A DNA stretch of 64,000 nt, taken from Streptomyces hokutonensis (GTDB lineage Bacteria; Actinomycetota; Actinomycetes; Streptomycetales; Streptomycetaceae). The notes under the pieces are model-generated. The model was not told the origin of the DNA, searched no databases, and worked only from the letters and a program-made list of their open reading frames with translations. Below, piece by piece: positions 33,441 to 42,401 of this stretch. The stretch lies in NCBI RefSeq assembly GCF_000376565.1, contig NZ_BARG01000007.1:1-64000 (forward strand), read 5' to 3'. A program made the translations under genes and the position numbers. Position 1 is the first letter of the stretch, and each line of letters opens with the position of its first letter.

Positions 33441-36400
33441 GACTCGATCGGATTGCCCAGCCAGCGGGTGTCGTCCGGGACGGACTCCGCCGCCATCACG
33501 AGCGATGCGGGGCCCAGAGTGGTGCGCGCCCCGACCTCGCTGCCGGGCAGGACGATTCCGCCAGGACCCAGCGTCGCGCCCTCACGGAGGACCACAGTAT
33601 CCGTCCGCAAGATCCGGTCGTGGAAGAGGTGGGTCTGGAGCACACAGCCGCGGTTCACCGTCGAGGCGTCCTCCAGGGTCACCAGGTCGGTCTCGGGCAG
33701 CCAGTAGCTCTCCACCCAGACGCCCTTGCCGATGTGCGCGCCGAGCCCGCGCAGCCAGGCCGTCAGCACCGGAGTGCCCGGCACGGAACCGGCCAGCCAC
33801 GGCACCGCGACGACCTCGACGAAGGTGTCCGCCAGCTCGTTGCGCCACACGTAACCGCTCCACAGCGGGTGCTCGGCACCGTGGTGCCGCCCGACGAGGG
33901 CCCACTTGGCCACGATCGAGATCAGTCCGGCGAGCGCGCCCACGGCCAGCAGCACCAGGCCCGCCAGCAGCGGCGCCCACACCCCCAGCGCGCACAGCGC
34001 GGCCACCGTCAGCAGGGCCAGCGCCGCCGAGCAGAACACCGGCACGATCCGGCACAGCTCGACGAGCCCGCGTGCCCACAGCAGCCGGGCCGGCGGGTCG
34101 TAGGTCCGGCTCTGGTCGCCGCCGCTCGTGCTGCGCGGAAGCTTCACCGGCGGCAGCCCCAGGTACGACGTGCCCTTCTTCGCCTTCTTCGGCGTCGCCG
34201 ACAGCACCCCGACGAGCCCGCCGTCCGGCACGCTCCGCCCGGGTGCGGTCATCCCGGAGTTCCCGAGGAACGCCCGCCGCCCGATCTCGGCCCGCCCGAT
34301 GTGCACCCAGCCACCACCGAGCTCGTACGGCGCGGTCAACGTGTCGTCGGCCAGGAACGCGCCCTCACCGACGGTCGTCAGGCTCGGCAGCGCGAGGACG
34401 GTCGACACCTCGGCGCCCCGCCCGATCCGCATCCCGAGCAGCCGCAGCCACACCGGCGTGACCAGCCCGGCGTACAGCGGGAACAGGGTCTCGCGGGAGA
34501 GGTCCATCAGCTGCGTGACCGTCCACGCCTGCCAGCCGATGCGGCTGTGCGTGGGGTGCGTGCCCTCGCGCAGGCCGAGGCTGAGCAGCCGGACACCGAT
34601 CAGGATCAGCAGGGCGTACGTCAGCCCGAAGGCGAGCGTCGCCGGGACCAGGGCCAGGGACGCGCCCCGCAGGGCCTCGCCGAGACCGTCGCCCGGGGCC
34701 ACGAACAGGCTGGTCACCAGCAGCGCGACCGCGCCCGCGACCACCGGCAGCATGGTGAGCGCGAAGCCCGTCATGCCGTACATCACGCGCCAGTAGGTGC
34801 CCCGCTGCGGCCGCTCCTTGGGCCAGTTGCGCTTGGCCTTGCCGAGCTTGACGGCGGGGGCGCCCGCCCAGCGCTGGCCGGTCGGGATCGTGCCGGTGAC
34901 GGCCGAACCCGGCGCCACCTCGGCCCGCTTGCCCACCCGGGCGCCGGGGAACAGCATGCTGCGCGTGCCGACGACGGCGTGTGCGCCGACCTTCACCGGG
35001 CCGATCTCCAGACGGTCGCCGTCCAGCCAGTAGCCGGACAGGTCCACCTCGGACTCGACCGCGGCACCGCGGCCCAGCTTGAGCATGCCGGTGACCGGCG
35101 GGAGGGAGTGCAGGTCTACGTCCGGGCCGACCTTGGCGCCGAGGGCACGCGCGTACCGCTCCAGCCAGGAGCCGGTCAGCGCGGTCGCCCCGCTGAACTC
35201 GGCCAGCCGCTCCGCCGCCCACAGCCGCAGATGGACGCTGCCACCGCGGTCGTATCGGCCCGGCTTCACCCCGCGCAGCAGCAGGCGCGCACCGCCCGCG
35301 GCGATCGCGAGCCGGCCGGGCGGGCTGAAGAGGAGCAGCGCGCCGGCGGCGACCAGCCACCAGGAGGCGGTGGGCAGCCAGGCGTAGCCGCCCAGCACGT
35401 TGCCGAGCGCGGCCAGGGCCACCGTCCAGCGCAGACCGGCCAGGGTGAACAGGGGGACCAGCGCGAGGAGTTGGATGACTTTGGCGCGGGTCGGGACCGG
35501 TGCGATGACGCGGGCCGTGCCGTCGCCCTGCGCCGAGTCCTCCAGGTGCCGGGCCAGCTTGCGGAGCGTGGGCTGCTGGTAGATGTCGAGGACGGCCGCG
35601 CTCGGGTAACGGGTGCGCAGCCGGGTGGTGAGCTGGGCGGCGGCCAGGCTGCCGCCGCCGATCGCGAAGAAGTCGTCGGAGGCGGTGCTCACGGGGATGC
35701 CCAGGACCTCGGCCCACTGCTCGGCGAGCCAGGCCTCCGTGCCGTAGAGCTGCTCCTTGGCGCCGCCGGTCTCCAGGCCTTCGAGCGGCCAGGGGAGTGC
35801 GTTGCGGTCGACCTTGCCGGAGGTGCGGGTCGGGAGGTCCTCGACCGGGGCGATCAACGGGACGAGGGCGGCGGGCAGTTCGGCCCGCAGCTTCTCTACG
35901 GCGGAGGGCTGGTCCCAGCCCTCCTGGGTGACGACATAGCCGACGAGAAGTTGGTTGCCGCTGCGGGCAGTTCGTACGGCGGCGGCCGCGCCCGCGACTC
36001 CGGGCAGTGCCTGGAGGGCCGCGTCGACCTCGCCCAACTCGATCCGGCGTCCGCCGAGTTTGATCTGCTCGTCGGCCCGGCCGAGGAAGATCAGGCCCTC
36101 GGGCTCGGCCTTGACCAAGTCACCGCTGCGGTACGCCCGTTCCCAGCCGAGCGACTCGAGAGGCGCGTACTTCTCGGCGTCCTTCTCGGGGTCGAGGTAG
36201 CGGGCGAGACCGACCCCGCCGATCACCAACTGGCCGCTGCCGCCCATCGGTACGGGCACCCCGGCCTCGTCCACGACGGCCAACTCCCAGCCGTTCAGGG
36301 GGAGTCCGATACGGATCGGCTCGTCGCCGGTCATCAGGGAGGCGCAGGCCACGACGGTCGCCTCGGTCGGGCCGTAGGTGTTCCAGACCTCCCGGCCCTC

Positions 36401-37294
36401 GGTGACGAGGCGCTGCACCAGCTCGGGCGGGCAGGCCTCACCGCCGAAGATCAGCAGGCGTACGTCGTTCAGCGCCTCGGGCTCCCACAGGGAGGCCAGG
36501 GTCGGCACGGTCGAGACGACGCTGATGTCCTGCTCGACCAGCCAGGGGCCGAGGTCGGCGCCGCTGCGGACCTGGGAGCGGGGTACGGGGACCAGGCAGG
36601 CGCCGTAGCGCCAGGCGAGCCACATCTCCTCGCAGGAGGCGTCGAAGGCCACGGACAGGCCCGCCATGACCCTGTCACCCGGACCGATGGGGTCGTCGGT
36701 GAGGAACAGTGCCGCCTCGGCGTCCACGAAGGCCGCCGCGCTGCGGTGGGTGACGGCGACGCCCTTGGGCTTGCCGGTGGAGCCGGAGGTGAAGATGATC
36801 CAGGCGTCCTGCTCGATGCCGGGCCGGGCGGCCGGGGCGTCGCTGTGGCCCAGCACGGTCAGCGCGTGCTCGGCGCCGATCACGGCACGGACGTCGGCCT
36901 CGCCGAACACCAGCTCCGCCCGCTCGTCCGGGTCCTCGGCGTCGACGGGGACATAGGCGGCGCCGGCGGCGAGGACGGCGAGGATCGCGATGTAGAGGTC
37001 GTTGGTCCCGGACGGGACGCGCACGCCGACCCGGTCGCCGAGGCCGACACCGGCGGCGGCCAGGGTGCGGCGCAGGGTCTCCACCTCGACGGCCAGCGCG
37101 CGGTAGGTGAGGCGGACGGTGCCGTCGTCCAGGGCGAGCTCGTCGGGATACGAGCGCACCGACGCGTCGAAGATGTCGACAAGCGTGCGGGGCGAGGCGG
37201 CGGGTGCCGCGGAGAAACGTGCCGTATCGCCGAACTGGGTGCGGATCTCTTCGTCGAGCAGGCCGAGAGCACTGCTCTCGTGTATGGCTGCCAT
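33428..37294 (-). CDS. Pls/PosA-family single-module non-ribosomal peptide synthetase (poly-amino-acid synthetase-like)
   Basis: A 1288-residue membrane enzyme, close to epsilon-poly-lysine synthetase Pls (about 1300). Order: adenylation domain (FTSGSTGKPKG 168-178, YGPTE 308-312, YRSGD 388-392, PTRTSGKVDRN 488-498), carrier domain with phosphopantetheine Ser549 (FFAIGGGSL), then six membrane helices in three pairs separated by three soluble domains, some with left-handed-helix-like repeats. Hand alignment to GrsA gives the pocket code D-A-E-S-I-G-T-V-V-K, similar to lysine codes I remember. Start at ATG 37294 behind GAGG. There is no condensation domain; the C-terminal domains are thought to join residues. 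The product is unknown. Confidence 0.88.
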   Translation of the reverse strand: MAAIHESSALGLLDEEIRTQFGDTARFSAAPAASPRTLVDIFDASVRSYPDELALDDGTVRLTYRALAVEVETLRRTLAAAGVGLGDRVGVRVPSGTNDLYIAILAVLAAGAAYVPVDAEDPDERAELVFGEADVRAVIGAEHALTVLGHSDAPAARPGIEQDAWIIFTSGSTGKPKGVAVTHRSAAAFVDAEAALFLTDDPIGPGDRVMAGLSVAFDASCEEMWLAWRYGACLVPVPRSQVRSGADLGPWLVEQDISVVSTVPTLASLWEPEALNDVRLLIFGGEACPPELVQRLVTEGREVWNTYGPTEATVVACASLMTGDEPIRIGLPLNGWELAVVDEAGVPVPMGGSGQLVIGGVGLARYLDPEKDAEKYAPLESLGWERAYRSGDLVKAEPEGLIFLGRADEQIKLGGRRIELGEVDAALQALPGVAGAAAAVRTARSGNQLLVGYVVTQEGWDQPSAVEKLRAELPAALVPLIAPVEDLPTRTSGKVDRNALPWPLEGLETGGAKEQLYGTEAWLAEQWAEVLGIPVSTASDDFFAIGGGSLAAAQLTTRLRTRYPSAAVLDIYQQPTLRKLARHLEDSAQGDGTARVIAPVPTRAKVIQLLALVPLFTLAGLRWTVALAALGNVLGGYAWLPTASWWLVAAGALLLFSPPGRLAIAAGGARLLLRGVKPGRYDRGGSVHLRLWAAERLAEFSGATALTGSWLERYARALGAKVGPDVDLHSLPPVTGMLKLGRGAAVESEVDLSGYWLDGDRLEIGPVKVGAHAVVGTRSMLFPGARVGKRAEVAPGSAVTGTIPTGQRWAGAPAVKLGKAKRNWPKERPQRGTYWRVMYGMTGFALTMLPVVAGAVALLVTSLFVAPGDGLGEALRGASLALVPATLAFGLTYALLILIGVRLLSLGLREGTHPTHSRIGWQAWTVTQLMDLSRETLFPLYAGLVTPVWLRLLGMRIGRGAEVSTVLALPSLTTVGEGAFLADDTLTAPYELGGGWVHIGRAEIGRRAFLGNSGMTAPGRSVPDGGLVGVLSATPKKAKKGTSYLGLPPVKLPRSTSGGDQSRTYDPPARLLWARGLVELCRIVPVFCSAALALLTVAALCALGVWAPLLAGLVLLAVGALAGLISIVAKWALVGRHHGAEHPLWSGYVWRNELADTFVEVVAVPWLAGSVPGTPVLTAWLRGLGAHIGKGVWVESYWLPETDLVTLEDASTVNRGCVLQTHLFHDRILRTDTVVLREGATLGPGGIVLPGSEVGARTTLGPASLVMAAESVPDDTRWLGNPIESWRS

Positions 37295-37560
37295 CGGTCC
37301 TCGCGTCTCAAGCCCGGTAACTTCCGGGGCGCTGGCGGGCCCGCAGGTCTGCCTGGGGTTGTCCAGCTCCAGCTCCGTTCCGTAACAAGCCGGAAATTTT
37401 AGTACGACGCTAGGCCCCAGGTCTTCCGACGGCCACTCGGGGGAGCCGAACGGGGGCGCTCCGTGAGCATCCGGCAACGCTCTGACCTGGTGATCTTCTG
37501 ATCCAGGGAGACATCCCCCACAAAACCGGCGAGGGCCGGCTCGGCCTGTCGAACCCACCC

Positions 37561-38982
37561 TCACCGATATGTCTTGGGCGGACTCGCCTTCCACGCTCGG
37601 TCGAGGGAATCGTCCCAAGTGCCGTCCCGGTCGAAACTCGCGGCCCGGCAGCCACGGGACATGGGGGCCGCGGCGCTGTGGCGCCAGGCGGAGTCCCCGA
37701 TCCGGGCGATGGCCTGGCCGCAGTACCGGCAGGTCGCGAGCCCCATCAACTCGTCGTTCAGCCGCTCGAACTGCGCGGTGCGGTCCGCCACCTCCTCCTT
37801 GATGCCCCGCAGCACGTCCTCGGCACTGGAGACCCCCGCCGAATCGATGAGGTCACGCACGAGTGCCGCCGCCTCGACCGCGATGTCGACGCGCCGTGCG
37901 GCATCGACCAGGCCCTGCGCACCAACGCTGTCGGGCGACTTGCGCACCGTCCGTTCCGCCAGTTCGACCGACGGGCGGCTGGGTACCGCCGACCGGTCAC
38001 TGGGGGCCTCGTGCTCCGCGACTCCGTCTCCCAGGCGTTTGCGGGCCACTTCGAAGGCCCATGCCTCGGTGGACGCCTTCTTGGCAACGTTGAAGTGAGT
38101 GCTGGTCGCCGAGTCCATCACCGTGTGGAACTCCTCCATCAGCGCTCCCCAGTGATAGCCGCCGGCGAAGTCCTCCGGGCACCAGCCGTAGTGACGTACG
38201 AGTTCGTCACGGACCCGGTCGAAATGGCGCAGGCTCTTCCGCACCGGTCCTCGCGTCTCAAGGCGGAGGCCGATGCCTTCCGCCTGCGCCGGCGTCTCCG
38301 GGTCGATGCCTTCCCACTTCATATGTCCGTCGCGTTCACAGGCGTAGTCGACCCAGGACCAGAACGCCTCGGCGTCCGCGACGTCGGGCGCCTCACGGTG
38401 ATGGCGCGGGCAGAGAAGAGCGAAGTTGCGCACATCGTTGGAACCGCCGAGAGACACCGGGACCACATGGGCCCTCTCCACCGGCGCCTGCCAGCAGATC
38501 AGACAGATCGGTTCATCGAGACCGAGGTAGTCGGCGATGGCCCGGACCGGGGGCCTGGACCGGCGCGCGTCAGGACTCTCGTCCCGGTTGCGTACGGGCA
38601 ACTCGCGGTGGTCGTAGGCATGTTCACGGTCGGGGTCCCGTATGTTCAGGACGTCGGGGACGTCCTCGCGCTGCGGCTCGGGGTTTCTCACGTGGTAGAG
38701 CGGTGTGCTGATCTCGGTGAGATAGGGGCCGAGGAACCCCAGCAGGAAATCGCGGATGATCTCCAGGGCGTCGGCGTCGTAGCCACCGGCCGCGTTGCGG
38801 TGCCCCTGGATGTCGAGATACAGGTGACGGGGAGCGCCGGGGCTTGTCCCCGCGGCCGTTTTGAGAACGGTGAAGAGGCGGGTGGCGCACTTGGTGAAGT
38901 CCTCTTCGACTCGCATGTCGTGATACAGCGCGATGCCCTTCGGCGTCGCATCGGCTCCCGGCCGCTTCTGCTCATCGCTCAT
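37561..38982 (-). CDS. HNH-endonuclease-like protein
   Basis: A 473-residue protein. The central HNH-like motif has C160-L-I-C163, AHVVPVSLGG (H172), NDVRNFALLC (N-containing) and CPRHH (C191, H194, H195), which would bind zinc and a catalytic metal. A second zinc-finger-like cluster near the C-terminus (CRYCGQAIARI, then WRHSAA and CRA) resembles a treble-clef. The rest is helical without recognisable domains. It lies between the Pls-like gene and tRNA-Leu, a common insertion point for foreign DNA, but composition looks normal. Possible roles are defence nuclease or a stand-alone mobile nuclease; neither is shown. Confidence 0.7.
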   Translation of the reverse strand: MSDEQKRPGADATPKGIALYHDMRVEEDFTKCATRLFTVLKTAAGTSPGAPRHLYLDIQGHRNAAGGYDADALEIIRDFLLGFLGPYLTEISTPLYHVRNPEPQREDVPDVLNIRDPDREHAYDHRELPVRNRDESPDARRSRPPVRAIADYLGLDEPICLICWQAPVERAHVVPVSLGGSNDVRNFALLCPRHHREAPDVADAEAFWSWVDYACERDGHMKWEGIDPETPAQAEGIGLRLETRGPVRKSLRHFDRVRDELVRHYGWCPEDFAGGYHWGALMEEFHTVMDSATSTHFNVAKKASTEAWAFEVARKRLGDGVAEHEAPSDRSAVPSRPSVELAERTVRKSPDSVGAQGLVDAARRVDIAVEAAALVRDLIDSAGVSSAEDVLRGIKEEVADRTAQFERLNDELMGLATCRYCGQAIARIGDSAWRHSAAAPMSRGCRAASFDRDGTWDDSLDRAWKASPPKTYR

Positions 38983-39052
38983 GGGCGCAAGCTAGCCGCT
39001 GCCTCTGACAGTCAGGGGTCCGTGGCGTACGACCCGGGCCGGAGAAACAGAA

Positions 39053-39075
39053 AAACCCCAGATCAACTGGGGTTT
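39053..39075 (-). terminator. intrinsic terminator of tRNA-Leu
   Basis: On the minus strand a 9-bp stem AAACCCCAG / CTGGGGTTT with a 5-base loop is followed by TTCTG, directly after the tRNA 3' end. A classical hairpin with a short T-run. Confidence 0.85.
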
Positions 39076-39079
39076 CTGC

Positions 39080-39167
39080 TGGTGTCCGAGGGGGGACTTG
39101 AACCCCCACGCCCGATAAAGGGCACTAGCACCTCAAGCTAGCGCGTCTGCCATTCCGCCACCCGGAC
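39080..39167 (-). tRNA. tRNA-Leu (anticodon GAG), CCA encoded
   Basis: Read on the minus strand from 39167: acceptor arm GTCCGGG pairs with CTCGGAC, D-arm GGCGGAATGGCAGACGC, anticodon stem GCTAGC/GCTAGT enclosing loop TTGAGGT with anticodon GAG, a long variable arm as in type II tRNAs, and T-arm GGGGGTTCAAGTCCCCC. The 3' end is ACCA in the DNA. It decodes CUC and CUU leucine codons, the main leucine pair in high-GC genomes besides CUG. Confidence 0.95.
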
Positions 39168-39367
39168 AAGGTGTCTGTCGCGCGTGGTTTCCCCCGCGGC
39201 GACGAAGGAAACATTACCAGGCTTCCAGGGGTGGCCGATCACCCCCTGTTCCCGCCCGCCTCCCGCGTGAACGGCGTGTGACGGGCGCGGACCGCCCTTG
39301 GGGTGCGGGCCGGGGAGAGAGAGGATGAGGGGCAGGACCACCAGCAGTGACAGTGGGAGGAAGCAGC

Positions 39368-40693
39368 GTGAGCGACACGGACACGGCCAGGGGCGTCACC
39401 GGCGAGGACGAGGTCGTGGACCTCTGCCGCGAGCTGATCCGGTTCGACACCAGCAACTACGGCGACCACTCGGGCCCGGGGGAGCGCAAGGCGGCCGAGT
39501 ACGTCGCCGAGCAGCTCGCCGAGGTGGGCCTCGAACCCCAGATCTTCGAGTCGCACCCGGGGCGCGCCTCCACGGTCGCCCGGATCGAGGGCACGGACCC
39601 GTCCCGGCCCGCGCTCCTCATCCACGGCCACCTGGACGTCGTACCGGCGAACGCGGCGGACTGGACCCACCACCCCTTCTCCGGCGAGGTCGCCGACGGG
39701 TGTGTGTGGGGGCGCGGCGCGGTCGACATGAAGGACATGGACGCGATGACCCTGGCGGTCGTCCGCGACCGGCTGCGCAGCGGGCGCCAGCCCCCGCGCG
39801 ACATCGTGGTCGCCTTCCTCGCGGACGAGGAGGCGGGCGGCACGTACGGGGCGCGGCACCTCGTCGACAACCACCCGGAGCTGTTCGACGGCGTCACCGA
39901 GGGCATCAGCGAGGTCGGCGGGTTCTCGTTCACGGTGAGCGAGGAGCGGCGGCTCTATCTGATCCAGACGGCCGAGAAGGGCATGCACTGGCTGAAGCTG
40001 ACCGTCGCCGGTACGGCCGGACACGGGTCGATGATCCACCGGGACAACGCGATCACCGAGCTGTCCGAGGCCGTCGCCCGGGTCGGCCGGCACAAGTTCC
40101 CGGTGCGGGTCACGAAGACGACCCGTGCCTTCCTCGACGAACTCGGCGACGCGCTCGGCACGCCGCTCGACCCCGAGGACATGGAGTCGACCCTCAAGCG
40201 GCTCGGCGGCATCGCCAAGCTCATCGGCGCGACCCTCAGCAACACCGCCAACCCGACGCAGCTGAACGCCGGTTACAAGGTCAACGTCATCCCCGGCGAG
40301 GCCACCGCGAACATCGACGGGCGCTTCCTGCCGGGCCACGAGGAGGAGTTCCTCGCCGACCTCGACCGGATCCTCGGCCCGAAGGTCAAGCGCGAGGACG
40401 TCCACTCGGACAAGGCGCTGGAGACCTCCTTCGACGGCCCCCTGGTCGACGCCATGCAGTCCTCGCTGCTCGCCGAGGACCCGACCGCGAAGGCGATCCC
40501 GTACATGCTCTCCGGCGGTACGGACGCCAAGTCCTTCGACGACCTGGGCATCCGCGGCTTCGGCTTCGCCCCGCTCAAGCTGCCGCCGGAGCTGGACTTC
40601 GCGGGCATGTTCCACGGCGTCGACGAGCGGGTGCCGGTGGAGGGGCTGAAGTTCGGGGTGCGGGTGCTGGACCGGTTCATCGACGCGTCGTGA
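39368..40693 (+). CDS. M20-family metallopeptidase
   Basis: A 441-residue enzyme starting at GTG 39368 after GGAGGAAGC; an ATG seven codons upstream is less well placed. Zinc ligands of the M20 dinuclear site: LLIHGHLDVV (H88, D90), GRGAVDMKD (D120), LADEEAGG (E154 general base, E155) and the C-terminal MFHGVDERV. It splits small peptides or acyl-amino compounds such as succinyl-diaminopimelate or acetylornithine; the subgroup is often annotated dipeptidase or acylase. No signal peptide. It precedes the chaplin genes but is probably separate in function. Confidence 0.85.
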   Translation: MSDTDTARGVTGEDEVVDLCRELIRFDTSNYGDHSGPGERKAAEYVAEQLAEVGLEPQIFESHPGRASTVARIEGTDPSRPALLIHGHLDVVPANAADWTHHPFSGEVADGCVWGRGAVDMKDMDAMTLAVVRDRLRSGRQPPRDIVVAFLADEEAGGTYGARHLVDNHPELFDGVTEGISEVGGFSFTVSEERRLYLIQTAEKGMHWLKLTVAGTAGHGSMIHRDNAITELSEAVARVGRHKFPVRVTKTTRAFLDELGDALGTPLDPEDMESTLKRLGGIAKLIGATLSNTANPTQLNAGYKVNVIPGEATANIDGRFLPGHEEEFLADLDRILGPKVKREDVHSDKALETSFDGPLVDAMQSSLLAEDPTAKAIPYMLSGGTDAKSFDDLGIRGFGFAPLKLPPELDFAGMFHGVDERVPVEGLKFGVRVLDRFIDAS

Positions 40694-40810
40694 GACGCCG
40701 GGTGACACCGGTTGACGCCTGAATTCGACCGCGCGTGCGGGAGGCGACTGGGACGAGTGAATGTGCTCATAAGCTCGTAGCTCCATTACTCCCTCCTCGT
40801 TACAGGTGAT

Positions 40811-40836
40811 GCGATCGGCAACACGAGATCGCTTTT
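40811..40836 (+). promoter_or_regulatory. hairpin with T-run in chaplin leader (attenuator-like)
   Basis: GCGATC and GATCGC form a 6-bp stem with a 10-base loop, followed by TTTT, only 7 bp before the ribosome site AAGGAGG of the chaplin gene. It looks like a weak intrinsic terminator in the 5' leader. Whether it is regulated is not known. Confidence 0.45.
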
Positions 40837-40853
40837 GCCAACAAGGAGGAATA

Positions 40854-41087
40854 ATGATCAAGAAGGTCGTCGCCGCTGCGGCTGCCACCGGTGGCCTGGT
40901 TCTCGCGGGAGCGGGCCTGGCCGTCGCCGACTCGGGCGCTCAGGGTGCCGCCGTGCACTCCCCGGGTGTCGTTTCCGGCAACGTCATCCAGGTGCCCGTG
41001 CACGTCCCGGTGAACGTGTGCGGCAACACGATCTCGGTGATCGGTCTGCTGAACCCCGCCTTCGGCAACACCTGCATCAACAAGTGA
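40854..41087 (+). CDS. chpH: short chaplin
   Basis: A 77-residue secreted hydrophobic protein. The ATG at 40854 follows AAGGAGGAATA, an almost perfect ribosome site. A signal peptide (MIKKVVAAAAATGGLVLAGAGLAVA) precedes one chaplin domain: SPGVVSGNVIQVPVHVPV, NVCGNTISVIGLLNPAFGN and TCINK, with two cysteines that form the disulfide. Short chaplins assemble into amyloid fibrils on aerial hyphae and spores and lower surface tension. I call it chpH because chpC follows directly, as in S. coelicolor from memory; chpE is the alternative by sequence. Expression is typically tied to aerial growth. Confidence 0.9.
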   Translation: MIKKVVAAAAATGGLVLAGAGLAVADSGAQGAAVHSPGVVSGNVIQVPVHVPVNVCGNTISVIGLLNPAFGNTCINK

Positions 41088-41117
41088 CGTCGCCCCACTG
41101 AGGGGTGACCACGTCCT

Positions 41118-41152
41118 CGGCCCCGGAGCGCGTGCCATGCGCTCCGGGGCCG
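41118..41152 (+). terminator. terminator after chpH
   Basis: Perfect 14-bp arms CGGCCCCGGAGCGC and its complement with a 7-base loop, 31 bp after the chpH stop, followed by ACGGTCTTTG. It separates the two chaplin genes into different transcripts. Confidence 0.85.
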
Positions 41153-41164
41153 ACGGTCTTTGCG

Positions 41165-41224
41165 CGAGAAATCGACTGAGAAATCGACCGAGAAATCGAG
41201 CGAAAGGTCGATCGGGAAGTCGCG
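41165..41224 (+). repeat. 12-bp tandem repeat, five units, upstream of chpC
   Basis: Units of 12 bp, CGAGAAATCGAC, TGAGAAATCGAC, CGAGAAATCGAG, CGAAAGGTCGAT and CGGGAAGTCGCG, follow each other without gaps, 44 bp before the chpC start. The frame is open (TTG at 41160) and would encode a charged EKSTEKS-type peptide, but no ribosome site supports it. The stretch may bind a regulator of chaplin expression. Confidence 0.85.
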
Positions 41225-41267
41225 CGAGGAATTTCAGTCAGGAATGAAGGCAGGGGGGAATACAGCA

Positions 41268-42341
41268 ATGCGACAGGTCACTCGAAAGAGCTTGATGACC
41301 ATGGCGGCCGCGACCGGGGTGATCGCCGCGGCGGGCGGGGTCGCCCACGCCGACTCGGGCGCCGGCGGCTCCGCCTCGGACTCGCCCGGCGTACTGTCCG
41401 GCAACACCGTGCAGGCACCGGTGCATGTGCCGGTCAACGTCTGCGGCAACACCGTGAACGTGGTCGGGATCCTCAACCCGGCGGTCGGCAACAAGTGCGC
41501 CAACCAGGGCGGCGGCAGCGGGCACGGCCACGGCCACGGGGGTTCGGGGGGTCACGGCTCGTCCGGCGGTTACGGCGACTCCGGAGGCCACGGCGGTTAC
41601 GGCGGCTCGGGCGGGCGCGGGGGCTCCGGCGGACACGGCGCGCACGGCGGCTCGGGGGGCTCGTACGCCGGCGGCCACACCTCCGGCTCGCCCGGCGTCG
41701 GCTCGGGCAACCACGTCCAGGTACCGATCGACGTGCCGGTGAACGTGTGCGGCAACAGCGTCGACGTCATCGGCATCGGCAACGCCGCCACCGGCAACGA
41801 CTGCGCCAACGGCGGCGGTTGGCACGACGGCGGCCACCACCACGGGACGCCTCCGGGCGGTGGCGGGCAGCACGGTGGTGGGGGCCACCACGGCGGAGGC
41901 CACGACGGTGGCGGCGGACACCATGGTGGTGGGGGCGAGCACGGTGGCGGCCACCACGGGGGTGGCGGTCACCACGGCGGCGGCCACCACGGCACGCCTC
42001 CGGGCGGCGGCCACGGGACGACCACGCCGGGGACGCCGGGCCACCCGGGTACTCCGGGCCACCCCGGAACTCCCGGTCACCCGGGGACCCCCGCTCACCC
42101 GGGCACCCCCGTCCACCCCGGTTCGCCGGGCGGCATCTCGCCGGTCACGGGCGGTCACACGCCGGCCGGCACCGCACACGTCACCCAGCCCGGCGCCGCG
42201 CAGTCCGCCGTCCGGTCCCAGGGCGCCCCGCAGCTCGCGCACACCGGCAGCGAGCTGCCGCTCGGCCTCGCGCTGCCGGTCGGAGCGGGCGCGCTGCTCG
42301 CGGGCGCGGTGCTCTACCGCAAGGCGAAGGCCATGGCGTAG
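41268..42341 (+). CDS. chpC: long chaplin with two chaplin domains and sortase signal
   Basis: A 357-residue cell-wall protein. Start at ATG 41268, behind GGGGGGAA; in-frame upstream codons lie in a 12-bp tandem repeat. After a signal peptide (to about AHA) there are two chaplin domains, NVCGNTVNVVGILNPAVGN and NVCGNSVDVIGIGNAATGN, each with two cysteines. Between and after them are Gly/His-rich and Pro/Gly/Thr/His-rich linkers. It ends in LAHTG, a hydrophobic helix and RKAKAMA, the class E sortase signal used for chaplins ChpA-C. It would be anchored to peptidoglycan and hold the fibril layer. Confidence 0.93.
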   Translation: MRQVTRKSLMTMAAATGVIAAAGGVAHADSGAGGSASDSPGVLSGNTVQAPVHVPVNVCGNTVNVVGILNPAVGNKCANQGGGSGHGHGHGGSGGHGSSGGYGDSGGHGGYGGSGGRGGSGGHGAHGGSGGSYAGGHTSGSPGVGSGNHVQVPIDVPVNVCGNSVDVIGIGNAATGNDCANGGGWHDGGHHHGTPPGGGGQHGGGGHHGGGHDGGGGHHGGGGEHGGGHHGGGGHHGGGHHGTPPGGGHGTTTPGTPGHPGTPGHPGTPGHPGTPAHPGTPVHPGSPGGISPVTGGHTPAGTAHVTQPGAAQSAVRSQGAPQLAHTGSELPLGLALPVGAGALLAGAVLYRKAKAMA

Positions 42342-42401
42342 CGCCTGGGAACAAGCACCCGGGAACTGGGAACAGGCGCCCGGGAACATGTGATCTGCGC
42401 A

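Noticed and set aside
41160..41267. TTG-initiated N-terminal extension of chpC (MREKSTEKS...)
   Set aside because: The signal peptide would then lie 36 residues inside the protein, and GGGGGGAA sits at the right distance before ATG 41268.
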